A stretch of DNA of 64,000 nt. It comes from Georgenia muralis (lineage in GTDB: Bacteria > Actinomycetota > Actinomycetes > Actinomycetales > Actinomycetaceae). Of the stretch, positions 39,177-48,256 are shown in pieces. The notes under the pieces are model-generated. The model was not told the origin of the DNA. It did no database searches and was given only the letters and a program-made list of their open reading frames with translations. Every line of letters begins with the position of its first letter. Position 1 is the stretch's first letter. Position numbers and translations under genes: made by a program. Location: NCBI RefSeq assembly GCF_003814705.1, contig NZ_RKRA01000001.1:992001-1056000 (forward strand). The letters are read 5' to 3'.

Positions 39177-40013
39177 GTGCGCACCCGTCGTTTCGCCCAG
39201 GTCGACGTCTTCTCCGCCGAGCCCGTCCGGGGCAACCCGGTCGCCGTGGTCGTCGACGGCGACGGGCTCGACCAGGAGGAGATGCAGCGGTTCGCGTCCT
39301 GGACCAACCTCTCCGAGACGACGTTCCTGCTGCCGCCGGCGGACCCCGCTGCGGACTACCGCGTGCGGATCTTCACCGTCGACGGCGAGCTGCCGTTCGC
39401 GGGCCACCCCACCCTCGGCTCGGCGCACGCCTGGCTCGAGGCGGGCGGCCGTCCACGCGCCGCCGGCGAGGTCGTGCAGGAGTGCGCGGCGGGCCTGGTG
39501 CGGGTGCGGCACGAGGACGACCGCTGGGCCTTCGCGGCCCCGCCGCTGACCCGGTACGAGCCGGTCGACGCCGTCACCCTCGCCCGCGCGGCGGCGGCGC
39601 TCCGGCTCGACCCGGCCGACGTCGTCGACGCGTCGTGGCTCGTCAACGGCCCCGAGTGGATCGGGATCCTCCTGGGCAGCGCCGACGCGGTGCTCGCCGT
39701 CCGGCCCGACGGCGCCGTCCTGGACGGACTGTTCGTCGGCCTCGTCGGTCCGGTGCCCGCGGGCGCCGACGACACACCGGCGTTCGAGGTCCGCGGCCTC
39801 ATGGGCACCGGCCAGGAGGATCCCGTCACAGGCAGCCTCAACGCCGGCCTGGCCCGCTGGCTGGTCGACACCGGCCGCGCTCCCGACCGCTACGTCGCGG
39901 CGCAGGGCACCGTCCTGGGTCGCGCGGGTCGGGTGCACGTCCGGGTCGACGGTGACGACATCTGGGTCGGGGGCCGCACGACGACCGTCGTGACCGGCAC
40001 CGTCGGCCTCTGA
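39177..40013 (+). CDS. PhzF-family epimerase/isomerase-like protein
   Basis: A 278-residue PhzF-family protein with the two-lobed diaminopimelate-epimerase fold. FAQVDVFSAEPVRGNPVAVV opens the fold, the catalytic glutamate is in NLSETTFLLP, and ELPFAGHPTLGSAHAWLEAG and GQEDPVTGSLNAGLARWL complete it. The lone active-site Glu supports an acid-base isomerase. No phenazine genes are present, so the substrate is unknown. The GTG at 39177 is 7 nt after TATCGT. Confidence 0.9.
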   Translation: MRTRRFAQVDVFSAEPVRGNPVAVVVDGDGLDQEEMQRFASWTNLSETTFLLPPADPAADYRVRIFTVDGELPFAGHPTLGSAHAWLEAGGRPRAAGEVVQECAAGLVRVRHEDDRWAFAAPPLTRYEPVDAVTLARAAAALRLDPADVVDASWLVNGPEWIGILLGSADAVLAVRPDGAVLDGLFVGLVGPVPAGADDTPAFEVRGLMGTGQEDPVTGSLNAGLARWLVDTGRAPDRYVAAQGTVLGRAGRVHVRVDGDDIWVGGRTTTVVTGTVGL

Positions 40014-40225
40014 CGCCGCGGGCTCGGCACCGAACCGCCGCCCTGCACCCGGCCGCACCCCCGGCCCTCGACACCGGGCGCCCGCCACCGCCACACTGTG
40101 CGCACGACGCACGGGCGAGCGGGGGCGGGCCGTGCCGGAACCGAGGACGGACGATGACGCCGCCGACCCACCCACGCCCCGCGGGGCCGCGGCCCGAACG
40201 GCCACGACCCCGCCGTGAGAACGCG

Positions 40226-40801
40226 TCAGGGCATCCCGATGGGTTCGCCCGCCGGGTCGAGCACGTACCAGACGTCACCGACGCCCTGGCCCGTGACGTC
40301 ACCCGGCGCCGTGTCCTGCGCCCAGTAGTACAGCGGCCACCCGTTGTAGCTCGCCTGCATGGAGCCGTCGGAGCGCTCGATCGTCCCCAGGAGGGACTCG
40401 TCGACCCCCTCACCGGCCGTGGGCTCGCCCTCGAGCGGCGGCCAGGCGACGAGGCAGTCGCCCTCGCAGACGCTCTCGCCCGAGTCCTGGGTGTCGTTGG
40501 TGAACATGTACAGCGTCATGCCCTCGCCGTCGACGAGGATCGTGCCGAGGTCGGTCTCGGCGGTCATGACGGTGGCCGCACCGGCAGCTGCGCCGTCCTC
40601 GGTCGACTCCTCGGTCGTCGCCTCGGTGGTCGCCTCCTCGGACGCGGTGGTCTCCTCCTCGGTGGTGGCCTCCTCGCCGCCGGCCACGGTGGTCTCCTCG
40701 ACCGTCGTCGCCCCCTGCGGGTCGTCGTCGCCACACGCGGCGAGCGTCGCCGCGAGCAGCACACCCGCCGCCACCGCCCCGAGCCCGGATCTGGTTCTCA
40801 T
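40226..40801 (-). CDS. secreted lipoprotein with COG4315-type repeats
   Basis: A 191-residue lipoprotein: signal peptide with lipobox LAAC (about residues 19-22), a Thr/Glu-rich flexible linker of about 45 residues, then a domain with GTILVDGEGMTLYMFTNDTQ, CEGDCLVAWPPL and YNGWPLYYWAQD. These repeats are the predicted-lipoprotein-with-conserved-Yx(FWY)xxD-motif family (COG4315); the Cys pair is conserved. Function is unknown. GGAGG precedes the ATG at 40801. It is divergent from the ECF sigma gene, so it may belong to that regulon. Confidence 0.85.
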   Translation of the reverse strand: MRTRSGLGAVAAGVLLAATLAACGDDDPQGATTVEETTVAGGEEATTEEETTASEEATTEATTEESTEDGAAAGAATVMTAETDLGTILVDGEGMTLYMFTNDTQDSGESVCEGDCLVAWPPLEGEPTAGEGVDESLLGTIERSDGSMQASYNGWPLYYWAQDTAPGDVTGQGVGDVWYVLDPAGEPIGMP

Positions 40802-40868
40802 GGTTCCTCCCTCAGGTCCTGACGACGGCCGGGTCGGGCCGTCCCCCGTGGTACGCACCGGAGGTGGC

Positions 40869-40926
40869 CCGGGATTGCGCGACCCGAGAATCTGTGGCAC
40901 ATCCGTTGGGGGCGAGGCAATCCCGG
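40869..40926. promoter_or_regulatory. 10-bp inverted repeat between lipoprotein and ECF sigma genes
   Basis: CCGGGATTGC (40869-40878) and its exact complement GCAATCCCGG (40917-40926) are 38 bp apart in the divergent promoter region. It may be an operator or part of a mirrored promoter pair; no regulator is assigned. Confidence 0.45.
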
Positions 40927-40952
40927 ACGGGTCCGCGCGCGTATCCCCCGAC

Positions 40953-41525
40953 GTGGACCTCTTCTCGCGCACGGACCGGACGGCCGACGCCGCCCTGGTG
41001 GCGGGCCTGGCGGTCGACGACCAGCCGGCCGCCGCCGCGTTCGTGCGCCGGTTCCAGGCGCCGGTCTTCGGCCTGGCGGTCTCGATCACCCGCGACGCCG
41101 CCCTCGCCGAGGACGTGGCCCAGGAGGTGTTCGTGCGCGCCTGGCGCGCGGCCGGGACCTACGACGTCCGACGGGCGTCCGTGCTGACGTGGCTCCTCAC
41201 GATCACACGCAACGCGGCGATCGACGTCGTCCGGGCCCGTCGGCAGACACCCACCGACGACGGGGTGCTGGAGGAGATGATCGCTGCGACCCTGCAGGCG
41301 CCGGCCTCGGACGAGGAGGCCCTGCGTCACGTGGAGCGCGACGACGCCCTGCGGCGGCTGAAGTCGCTGCCCCCCGAGCAGGCCCGGGCCGTGGTGCTCG
41401 CGGTCATCGGGGGCCGCACCGCGCAGGAGGTCTGCGAGCACGAGGGGATCCCGCTGGGGACCGCCAAGACCCGCATCCGCACCGGGCTACGCCGGGTGCG
41501 CGAATCGATGGAGGCCGGAGAATGA
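40953..41525 (+). CDS. ECF RNA polymerase sigma factor (SigK-like)
   Basis: A 190-residue sigma-70 of ECF size. Region 2 is FVRRFQAPVFGLAVSITRDA through EDVAQEVFVRAWRAAGTYD and WLLTITRNAAIDVVRAR. Region 4 is LPPEQARAVVLAVIGGRTAQ with the helix-turn-helix IPLGTAKTRIRTGLRRVRE. The GTG at 40953 is the best start, though no clear ribosome site is present. The stop overlaps the anti-sigma ATG (ATGA). Paired with an RskA-like anti-sigma, it should be released by regulated proteolysis or redox change. Confidence 0.9.
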   Translation: MDLFSRTDRTADAALVAGLAVDDQPAAAAFVRRFQAPVFGLAVSITRDAALAEDVAQEVFVRAWRAAGTYDVRRASVLTWLLTITRNAAIDVVRARRQTPTDDGVLEEMIAATLQAPASDEEALRHVERDDALRRLKSLPPEQARAVVLAVIGGRTAQEVCEHEGIPLGTAKTRIRTGLRRVRESMEAGE

Positions 41526-42406
41526 GCAGGCAGTGCCCGGACCAGGACGAGCTGTACGCCCTGGCCCTCGGCGACGTCGGGCAGCCCGAGCGCGACGCCG
41601 TCACCGCGCACCTGGCGGTGTGCGAGGGCTGCCGGGCGGAGTACGCGGCGATCGCCGACGCCGCCGACCACGTGCTCGCCGCCGCGCCGGCGGTCGCACC
41701 ACCCGCGGGGTTCTCCTCCCGGGTCCTCGCCGCCATGGCTGCGGCCGGCGGTGCCGGTCCGGCCGCACGCCCGTCGCACCCGTCCGACTGGTCCGCGCCC
41801 GACGTCGGCCCGGCACGCCCGGAGGTGCTCCGCGCGGAGCAGGAGCGCGGTCCGGACGCCGCTCGGGCCACCACCGCCCACCACGGGCGCACGGCTCGCG
41901 GGGCGACGCCCGCGCGCCCCGGGAGCCGCCGCGGCGGGCACCACGACGGCACCGGTCCGACGTTCCGGAGCCGGCGTCGTCAGTGGCCGGCGCTCCTCAC
42001 CGCAGCGCTGGCCGGTGTCCTGCTCGGCGTCGCCGGGACCGCCGTCCTGACGCAGCTGACCGCCGAGGAACCGCCACCCGCCGCCGCGCCCGCCGAGACC
42101 GCCGAGCCCGCCCGGTCCGCCGGCATCGCCCTCGTCAAGGACGACGGCACCGCCGTCGGCTCGGTGAGCGAGACCTGGTTCGACGGCCAGCCGGTCCTCG
42201 TCGTCGTCGTGACCGACGGACCGCCCGGCGCGCTGTACGAGTGCTGGCTGGTGGGCTCGGACGGCACGCGGGAGAGCGTCGGCCGCTGGAGCCTGGACGA
42301 GTACGGCGCCGAGGCCACGTGGATCGTCCCCGTCCCCGAGGGCCGGCTCGACCGGCTCGAGCTCGTCGCAGCCAGCGGCCGGGTGTGGTCGACGGCGAGC
42401 CTGTAG
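41522..42406 (+). CDS. RskA-like transmembrane anti-sigma factor
   Basis: A 294-residue membrane protein. The N-terminal zinc-anti-sigma motif is HLAVCEGC (HxxxCxxC), which should hold the sigma factor. A long Arg/His/Pro-rich linker follows. One transmembrane helix (about residues 156-178, LLTAALAGVLLGVAGTAVLT) and an extracytoplasmic RskA-type domain (SVSETWFDGQPVLVVVVTDG; YECWLVGSDGT) complete it. It starts within the sigma stop codon, the usual stoichiometric coupling. Confidence 0.9.
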   Translation: MSRQCPDQDELYALALGDVGQPERDAVTAHLAVCEGCRAEYAAIADAADHVLAAAPAVAPPAGFSSRVLAAMAAAGGAGPAARPSHPSDWSAPDVGPARPEVLRAEQERGPDAARATTAHHGRTARGATPARPGSRRGGHHDGTGPTFRSRRRQWPALLTAALAGVLLGVAGTAVLTQLTAEEPPPAAAPAETAEPARSAGIALVKDDGTAVGSVSETWFDGQPVLVVVVTDGPPGALYECWLVGSDGTRESVGRWSLDEYGAEATWIVPVPEGRLDRLELVAASGRVWSTASL

Positions 42407-42466
42407 CCGCGCGACGTCCAGCCCGTTCCCAGGAAACGTCCAGTCGACCGGCGGAGACTGGGCCGC

Positions 42467-43234
42467 ATGGACACCACGCGCACCCCCGCGCGGGGCTCCC
42501 GCGGCGGCCCCGAGCGGGCTCCGGAGGCCCGGCTGCTGGTCGTCGACGACGAGCCCTCGATCCGCGAGCTCCTCTCGGCCTCGCTCCGCTTCGCCGGGTT
42601 CGAGGTCCTCACGGCCGAGGACGGCAACTCCGCCCTGCGCGCGGCCTCGGAGAACGAGCTCGACCTCGTGGTGCTCGACGTCATGCTGCCCGACATGGAC
42701 GGCTTCACCGTGCTGCGGCGGCTGCGCACGCACCAGGACGTCCCGGTCCTGTTCCTCACGGCCCGCGACGACATGTCGGACAAGGTCCAGGGCCTGACCG
42801 TCGGCGGGGACGACTACGTCACCAAGCCGTTCAGCCTCGAGGAGGTCGTCGCCCGCATCCGGGCGGTGCTGCGCCGCACCCGGCCCGAGCCGGAGGACGG
42901 CGCCGTGCTCACCTACGCCGACCTCGAGCTCGACGAGGACGCCCACGAGGTGCGCCGCGCCGGCCGCGAGGTCGAGCTCTCCCCCACCGAGTTCAAGCTG
43001 CTGCGCTACCTCATGGTCAACGCCGAACGAGTGGTCTCCAAGACCCAGATCCTCGACCACGTGTGGGACTACGACTTCGCCGGCGACGCGGCGATCGTGG
43101 AGTCCTACATCTCCTACCTCCGCCGCAAGCTCGACAACCCCGCCGTCCTCGGCCTCGAGCCGGCCACCGAGCTGCCGCCGCTCATCCACACCCGCCGCGG
43201 CGTCGGGTACGTCCTGCGGCACCAGGGCCGCTGA
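42467..43234 (+). CDS. OmpR/PhoB-family response regulator
   Basis: A 255-residue two-component regulator. The receiver domain (about 21-140) has the acidic pair in LLVVDDEPS, phosphoacceptor D71 in VVLDVMLPDMDG, and the conserved Lys in YVTKPF. The winged-helix DNA-binding domain (about 155-250) has ELSPTEFKLLRYLMVNAERV and RRGVGYVLR. It resembles actinobacterial TrcR/TcrA-type regulators. Its TGA overlaps the kinase ATG, so the pair is co-translated. Confidence 0.95.
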   Translation: MDTTRTPARGSRGGPERAPEARLLVVDDEPSIRELLSASLRFAGFEVLTAEDGNSALRAASENELDLVVLDVMLPDMDGFTVLRRLRTHQDVPVLFLTARDDMSDKVQGLTVGGDDYVTKPFSLEEVVARIRAVLRRTRPEPEDGAVLTYADLELDEDAHEVRRAGREVELSPTEFKLLRYLMVNAERVVSKTQILDHVWDYDFAGDAAIVESYISYLRRKLDNPAVLGLEPATELPPLIHTRRGVGYVLRHQGR

Positions 43235-44772
43235 TGGTCGGCAGGCTGCACGCACGGTGGCGGGCGGTGCCGCTCAGCGGGCGGCTCGTGGCGATCATCG
43301 CCGCCCTCCTGCTCCTCGGTCTCGCCGCGATCTCCGCCGCCACCCTCACGGCCCTGCGCGTCCAGCTCGTCAGCCAGGTCGACGAGGAGCTCACCGGCTC
43401 GGCCCGGGGCATCGCCCAGCGGGTCCTGGACCAGATCACCCGCGGCGACGGCGAGGACCAGTTCCTGCCGTCGAACTTCTTCGTGCGCATCGAGATGGCC
43501 GACGGCACCCAGCGCACCATCGTCAACGACGACGTCGAGGCGAGCCTGGGCGTGCCGCGCACCCCGGCGGCGGACCTCGACGCGCTGCGCGACGCCGCCG
43601 AGCCGCTCGAGCCCGTCACGCTCGCCGGCCGGGGCACCACCGTCCCGTGGCGGGCGGTGGTGCTGCCCGTCAGCGGCCCGGACGGGCAGGTCGTCGGTGC
43701 GGCGACCGTCGCGCTCCCGCTCGGCGCCGAGGAGAAGACACTCGCCAGGACGGCGCAGCTCGTGGCCATGGCGGGGCTGGGAATCGCGTCGTTCGGCGCG
43801 GTGGCCGCCTGGCTGGCGGTGCGCCGCTCCCTGCGGCCGCTGCGCGAGATCGAGGCGACGGCGGTAGCGATCGCGGCCGGCGACCTCTCGCGCCGGGTGC
43901 CGGCCGCCCCGCCGTCGACCGAGGTCGGGTCGCTCGCGCTGTCCCTCAACGCGATGCTCGCCCAGATCGAGCAGTCCTTCGCGGCGCGGGCGGCCTCCGA
44001 GCGGCGGATGCGCCGGTTCGTCTCCGATGCCTCCCACGAGCTCCGCACGCCCCTGTCGACCATCCGCGGGTACGGTGAGCTCTACCGCATGGGCGGGGTG
44101 GAGGACGTCGACCAGGCGATGGGCCGCATCGAGACCGAGGCCAAGCGGATGGGCAACCTCGTCGAGGACCTCCTCCAGCTCGCGCGGCTGGACGAGGGCC
44201 GCCCGCTCGTGCTGAGCCAGGTGGACCTCGCCGCCGTCGCCCGCGACGCCGTCGCCGACCTCGGCGCGCTGGCGCCGGACCGCCGGGCTGCCGTCGTGCC
44301 GCTGGACCCGGACGGCCCGGCGGTCGGGACGGGGCACGTGGACGCGGTGCCCGTCTCCGCCGACGCCGACCGGGTGCGCCAGGTGGTGGCGAACCTCGTG
44401 GGCAACGTCGTCCAGCACACCCCTGCGGGGACGCCGGTGGAGATCGCCGTGGGGCATCCCGAACCGGGCTGGGCCCTCCTCGAGGTCCGCGACCACGGTC
44501 CCGGCATCGCCGAGGAGGACGCACCCCGGGTCTTCGAGCGCTTCTACCGCATCGACCCCTCGCGTACGCGCAGCTCCGGCGGGTCCGGCCTGGGCCTGGC
44601 GATCGTGGCGGCCGTCGTCGGCGCCCACGCCGGCGGCGTGCGGGTGCTGCCCACCCCCGGCGGTGGCACGACCGTCCAGGTCGCGCTGCCGGTCGAGGGA
44701 CCGGCACCCACCGCGGCCGACCGCGCCGAGGGCGCCCTGCTCGGCGCCACCGATCCCTCGGTGACCGACTGA
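43234..44772 (+). CDS. sensor histidine kinase
   Basis: A 512-residue membrane kinase: TM1 (about 18-42), an extracytoplasmic sensor domain of about 130 residues, TM2 (about 168-190) and a HAMP domain (RRSLRPLREIEATAVAIAAG). The HisKA box has H268 in DASHELRTPLSTIRGYGELY. The ATPase domain has VRQVVANLVGNVVQHTPAG (N box), DHGPGIAEED (G1), FERFYR (F) and GGSGLGLAIVAAVVGAHAG (G2). It is coupled to the response regulator at 42467. The signal is unknown. Confidence 0.95.
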   Translation: MVGRLHARWRAVPLSGRLVAIIAALLLLGLAAISAATLTALRVQLVSQVDEELTGSARGIAQRVLDQITRGDGEDQFLPSNFFVRIEMADGTQRTIVNDDVEASLGVPRTPAADLDALRDAAEPLEPVTLAGRGTTVPWRAVVLPVSGPDGQVVGAATVALPLGAEEKTLARTAQLVAMAGLGIASFGAVAAWLAVRRSLRPLREIEATAVAIAAGDLSRRVPAAPPSTEVGSLALSLNAMLAQIEQSFAARAASERRMRRFVSDASHELRTPLSTIRGYGELYRMGGVEDVDQAMGRIETEAKRMGNLVEDLLQLARLDEGRPLVLSQVDLAAVARDAVADLGALAPDRRAAVVPLDPDGPAVGTGHVDAVPVSADADRVRQVVANLVGNVVQHTPAGTPVEIAVGHPEPGWALLEVRDHGPGIAEEDAPRVFERFYRIDPSRTRSSGGSGLGLAIVAAVVGAHAGGVRVLPTPGGGTTVQVALPVEGPAPTAADRAEGALLGATDPSVTD

Positions 44773-44919
44773 GAGCGGTGTGCGGGGATCGTTCGGCGAC
44801 AGAGGTCGCTCGGCAACTCAGGGATCGCTCGCGGCGCGGACCCCGCCTGCGCACCGACTCGCGGCGTGCTGCCGCGTCAGCGCAGCGCGGTCACCACTGC
44901 CGCGTCAACCGCTCCGACG

Positions 44920-46608
44920 TCACCACTCACGCGACGGAGGCAGGATCGTGCCGGGGTTGAGGTTGCGCCCCGGGTCCACCCCGCGCAGCAGCGCGACCAT
45001 GACGTCGGTGCCGGCCTCGGAGATGTCGTCGGCGAGCCAGCGCGCGTGGTCGGTGCCCACGCCGTGGTGGTGGGAGATCGTCGCGGCGTTGTCCATGAAG
45101 GACTGCTGCACCGCGTTCTTCACGGTCCAGTACTTCTCGAGCTGGGCGTCGGCGTCGGTGGTGCCCGGCGGGAACGCGAAGGTGAAGTACAGGCACGCAC
45201 CGGAGTGGTAGCTGTGCGAGAGGTGGCACATGATGAAGCCCTTGACGCCGATCTCGTCGAAGGCCGCCTGCGCCGCCCGCACCGTGCCGGAGTGGACGTC
45301 CATGAGCCGCGACCACGGGGCCGCCGTCTCCGAGACGTCCGCGACCCCCCCGACGTCGAGCAGGAAGTCGCGGATGTAGGGCGTGTCGAACTTCTTCTGG
45401 TCGTACAGCGCGCCGGGCCCCGTGCCGAGGCTGATCCCGCCGTGCTTCTTGACGATCTTGCCGACGAGGGCCTTGTTGCGGCGCACGAGGTCCTTGCCGC
45501 CCTCGTAGCCGATGTAGGACAGGCACGCGTTGCCGAGGTCCCACCCGCGCCGTTCCAGCACCGCGAACAGCGCCTTGGACACCTTGCCCTTGATCCCCTT
45601 GGACTTCTTCTGCGTCGAGAGCGAGAACTGGGTCTCGTTGGCGTCGGACACGCGGGTCACCGACGGGGTGGCGTCGGAGGAGGCGATCTCCTGCATGGCC
45701 GCCATGCCGGCCGCCCAGGACGGGAAGAGGTAGGCGATGATCTCGCGGTTCTCCGGCACCCGGTGGACGTTGACCCACGCCTCGGTGATGACGCCGAGCC
45801 GCCCCTCGGAGCCGAGGATCATCTCGCGCACGCTGGGCCCCGAGGAGGTGCTCGGCAGGGGTCGCAGCACGACCACCTTGCCCGGGAGCACCGCGCGCAG
45901 ACCACGGGTGATGTCGGCGATGTCACCGTACTTGTCGGACTGCATGCCCGACGAGCGCGTCGCGATCCACCCACCGAGGGTGGAGTGGCGGAACGAGTCC
46001 GGCTGGTGGCCCATGGTCCAGCCGCGGGCGCCGAGCTGGTCCTCCATGTCCGGGCCGAGGACGCCCGCCTGCACCCGCGCGAGACCTGCCGCCTCGTCGA
46101 CCTCGAGCACCCGGTTCATCCGACCGAGGTCGAGCGAGACGATCGTGCGCTCCTCCGCCGCGGGCGGGGTGAGCGAGCCCGAGATGTTCGACCCGCCCCC
46201 GAACGGGATGAGGACGGCGTCGGCCGCGACGACGGTGTCGACGACGGCGCGCACCTGGTCCTCGTCGGCCGGGTAGACCACGACGTCGGGAACGCGCGGC
46301 AGGTCGCCCGCGCGGACGCGCACGAGGTCGGCCAGGCCCTTGCCGTAGGTGTGGACCAGCCGGTCCTCGTCCTCGACGACGACGTGCCCGTCCCCGACGG
46401 CGCCGCGCAGGACGGCGGCGAGGTCCCCACCCAGACGCGAGGCCGGGACGGCGATGTCGCTCAGGGCCGGCGGCGGGGTCCCCGGGGCGTGCAGGTCGAT
46501 GCCGACCCGGTCCAGGACGAACGGCGCCAGCTTGGGCTTGTCGCGGTGGTTGAAGGCGATGCCCTCCTCGCCCCAGCCCCACCACTTCTGGTGCCGAACT
46601 CCGTTCAC
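44920..46608 (-). CDS. alkylglycerone-phosphate synthase (AGPS)-like FAD enzyme
   Basis: A 562-residue VAO-type flavoprotein. The FAD-binding loop is VLIPFGGGSNISG, followed by GHQPDSFRHSTLGGWIATRS, closely matching the FAD/peptide region of eukaryotic alkyl-DHAP synthase. The diagnostic AGPS features at the C-terminus are CHLSHSYHSGACLYFTFAF and the catalytic triple-His H513-515 in ISHHHGVGTDHARW. The known reaction replaces the acyl chain of acyl-DHAP with a fatty alcohol, creating the ether bond. The ATG at 46608 overlaps the acyltransferase stop. Distant FAD/lactate oxidases lack the HHHG motif. The family call is strong; the exact substrate is inference. Confidence 0.85.
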   Translation of the reverse strand: MNGVRHQKWWGWGEEGIAFNHRDKPKLAPFVLDRVGIDLHAPGTPPPALSDIAVPASRLGGDLAAVLRGAVGDGHVVVEDEDRLVHTYGKGLADLVRVRAGDLPRVPDVVVYPADEDQVRAVVDTVVAADAVLIPFGGGSNISGSLTPPAAEERTIVSLDLGRMNRVLEVDEAAGLARVQAGVLGPDMEDQLGARGWTMGHQPDSFRHSTLGGWIATRSSGMQSDKYGDIADITRGLRAVLPGKVVVLRPLPSTSSGPSVREMILGSEGRLGVITEAWVNVHRVPENREIIAYLFPSWAAGMAAMQEIASSDATPSVTRVSDANETQFSLSTQKKSKGIKGKVSKALFAVLERRGWDLGNACLSYIGYEGGKDLVRRNKALVGKIVKKHGGISLGTGPGALYDQKKFDTPYIRDFLLDVGGVADVSETAAPWSRLMDVHSGTVRAAQAAFDEIGVKGFIMCHLSHSYHSGACLYFTFAFPPGTTDADAQLEKYWTVKNAVQQSFMDNAATISHHHGVGTDHARWLADDISEAGTDVMVALLRGVDPGRNLNPGTILPPSREW

Positions 46609-47372
46609 GAGGCCTCCTCCTGCTGCGCCGGCGGCTGGTCGGGGCGCTGCCCGCCCGTGCCGTCGGCGTGGTCGTCCTCCCCGCCGGGGACCACGTGGTC
46701 ACCCAGGACGTACGGGGTCTGCATGGTGAGCATCGCGCGCACCCGGGCGGCGACGCGGTCGTTGAACTCGCGGGCCCTCTCGCCCGAGCGAGGCCGCATG
46801 GGCCGGCCCACGAGCAGCCGGATCGGGGGCCGGCCGGGCTTCGGCCAGCTCCGCCCGACGGGCATGGCGTCGTGGGTACCGATGAGCGCGACGGGCACGC
46901 ACGGCACGTTCTCCTTGATGCACAGCGCCGCCGCGCCGGGCTTGAAGGCCTTCATCACGCCGTCCCGCGCGCGGGTGCCCTCGGGGAAGATGAGGATCGG
47001 CACCCCCTCGGCGAGCAGCCGCTGCGACATCCCCTTGCCCTTGCCCTGGCCGGTGCGATGGACGGGGTAGGAGTTGAAGAACAGCCCGGTGAGGAACCGC
47101 CGCCACCACGTGTTGAAGAAGTAGTCCGCCGCGGCCGCGACCGCCAGGCGGCGCGTGACACGGTAGGGCAGACGGGTGACCAGGACGGTGGCGTCCATGT
47201 GGCTGGAGTGGTTGGCGACGACGACGAACGGGTCGGTCAGCCCCTCGAGGTTGTCCGCGCCCTCCACCGAGGTGGAGGTGAACGTCCCGACGATCCCGCC
47301 GAGGATCCACCGCTGCGCGAAGAACCGGGCCCACCGGTGCGTCACCGACCGGAAGCGGGTGAGCTGCTCCAT
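46605..47372 (-). CDS. PlsC-type lysophospholipid/DHAP acyltransferase
   Basis: A 255-residue acyltransferase. The H(X)4D motif is NHSSHMDATVL, block III is FPEGTRARDGVMKAFKPGAA, and the block IV-like region is CVPVALIGTH. An N-terminal amphipathic helix is likely membrane-associated. Enzymes of this fold acylate glycerol-3-phosphate, lysophosphatidate or DHAP. In this operon it could make the acyl-DHAP used by AGPS or acylate the 1-alkyl product. The ATG shares one base with the SDR stop, and its own stop overlaps the AGPS start. Confidence 0.9.
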   Translation of the reverse strand: MEQLTRFRSVTHRWARFFAQRWILGGIVGTFTSTSVEGADNLEGLTDPFVVVANHSSHMDATVLVTRLPYRVTRRLAVAAAADYFFNTWWRRFLTGLFFNSYPVHRTGQGKGKGMSQRLLAEGVPILIFPEGTRARDGVMKAFKPGAAALCIKENVPCVPVALIGTHDAMPVGRSWPKPGRPPIRLLVGRPMRPRSGERAREFNDRVAARVRAMLTMQTPYVLGDHVVPGGEDDHADGTGGQRPDQPPAQQEEAS

Positions 47373-48256
47373 CAGCGCCTCCTCAGCCGGACGATGCGCG
47401 CGGCCACGAACCGGACCGCGGGGCGCGGGGCGTACTGGGCGAGGAAGGCCAGCACCTTGTACCGGCGGGACGGCGTGGACCGGGGCCGGCCGCGCTCGAC
47501 GTCGGCGAGGCACTCGGCGACCACGCGCTCGGGGTCGAGCCACAGCACCTCGGGGATCTTCGAGCGCGAGACCCCGGCGCGGTCGTGGAACTCGGTGCGC
47601 ACCCACCCCGGCAACAGCGTGGTCACCTGGACGCCGGAGCCCTCCAGCTCGAGCGCGAGGACCTCGGAGTAGCTGTACACCCACGCCTTGAGGGCGGAGT
47701 AGGCGCCCATGGCGATGAACGCCTGGACCGAGCCGACGTTGACGATGACGCCGTGGCCACGCTCGCCCATGACGCGCCCGGCGGCCCCGCCGAGGTGGAG
47801 GACGGCGCGGACCATGAGGTCCAGCGCGTCGTCGTGCTCGGAGAGGTCCTCGCCCAGCAGCGGGCTGTGCAGGCCCCGGCCGGCGTTGTTGACGAGGATC
47901 TCCACCGGCGAGGTGGGGTCGACCAGTCGCTCGACGACCGTCGCGACGTCCGTGACCTCCGACAGGTCCGCCCGGATCGTCTCGACGTCGACGCCGTAGC
48001 GCCAGCGCAGCTGGTCGGCGGTCTTCTCCAGGCGCGTGGCGTCGCGCGCGACGATGACGAGGGGGCAGCCGCGGGCGGCAAGGGCGTGGGCGAAGGCGAG
48101 CCCGATGCCCGAGGTGCCGCCGGTGACGAGGGCGCGGCCGTCGAGCACGCTGCGAGCACCGGCCGGACGCGCACCGTCGGCGGCCGGACGCGCACCGGCG
48201 GCCGGACGTGCGCCGGCGGCCGGACGTGCGGCGTCGGCCCTGCCCCGCTCGGTCAT
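47372..48256 (-). CDS. short-chain dehydrogenase/reductase
   Basis: A 294-residue classical SDR. An Ala/Pro/Arg repeat-like N-terminal tail (about 35 residues) precedes the Rossmann motif LVTGGTSGIGLAFAHALAA. NNAG is present, and the catalytic Y186xxxK190 lies in AYSALKAWVY. By analogy to acyl/alkyl-DHAP reductase it would reduce the ketone of alkyl-DHAP with NADPH. That role is inferred from the neighbours. The ATG overlaps the reductase-HAD stop (ATGA). Confidence 0.88.
   Translation of the reverse strand: MTERGRADAARPAAGARPAAGARPAADGARPAGARSVLDGRALVTGGTSGIGLAFAHALAARGCPLVIVARDATRLEKTADQLRWRYGVDVETIRADLSEVTDVATVVERLVDPTSPVEILVNNAGRGLHSPLLGEDLSEHDDALDLMVRAVLHLGGAAGRVMGERGHGVIVNVGSVQAFIAMGAYSALKAWVYSYSEVLALELEGSGVQVTTLLPGWVRTEFHDRAGVSRSKIPEVLWLDPERVVAECLADVERGRPRSTPSRRYKVLAFLAQYAPRPAVRFVAARIVRLRRR

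Noticed and set aside
39177..40013. Phenazine biosynthesis
   Set aside because: A lone PhzF-family gene without other phz genes does not indicate phenazine production.
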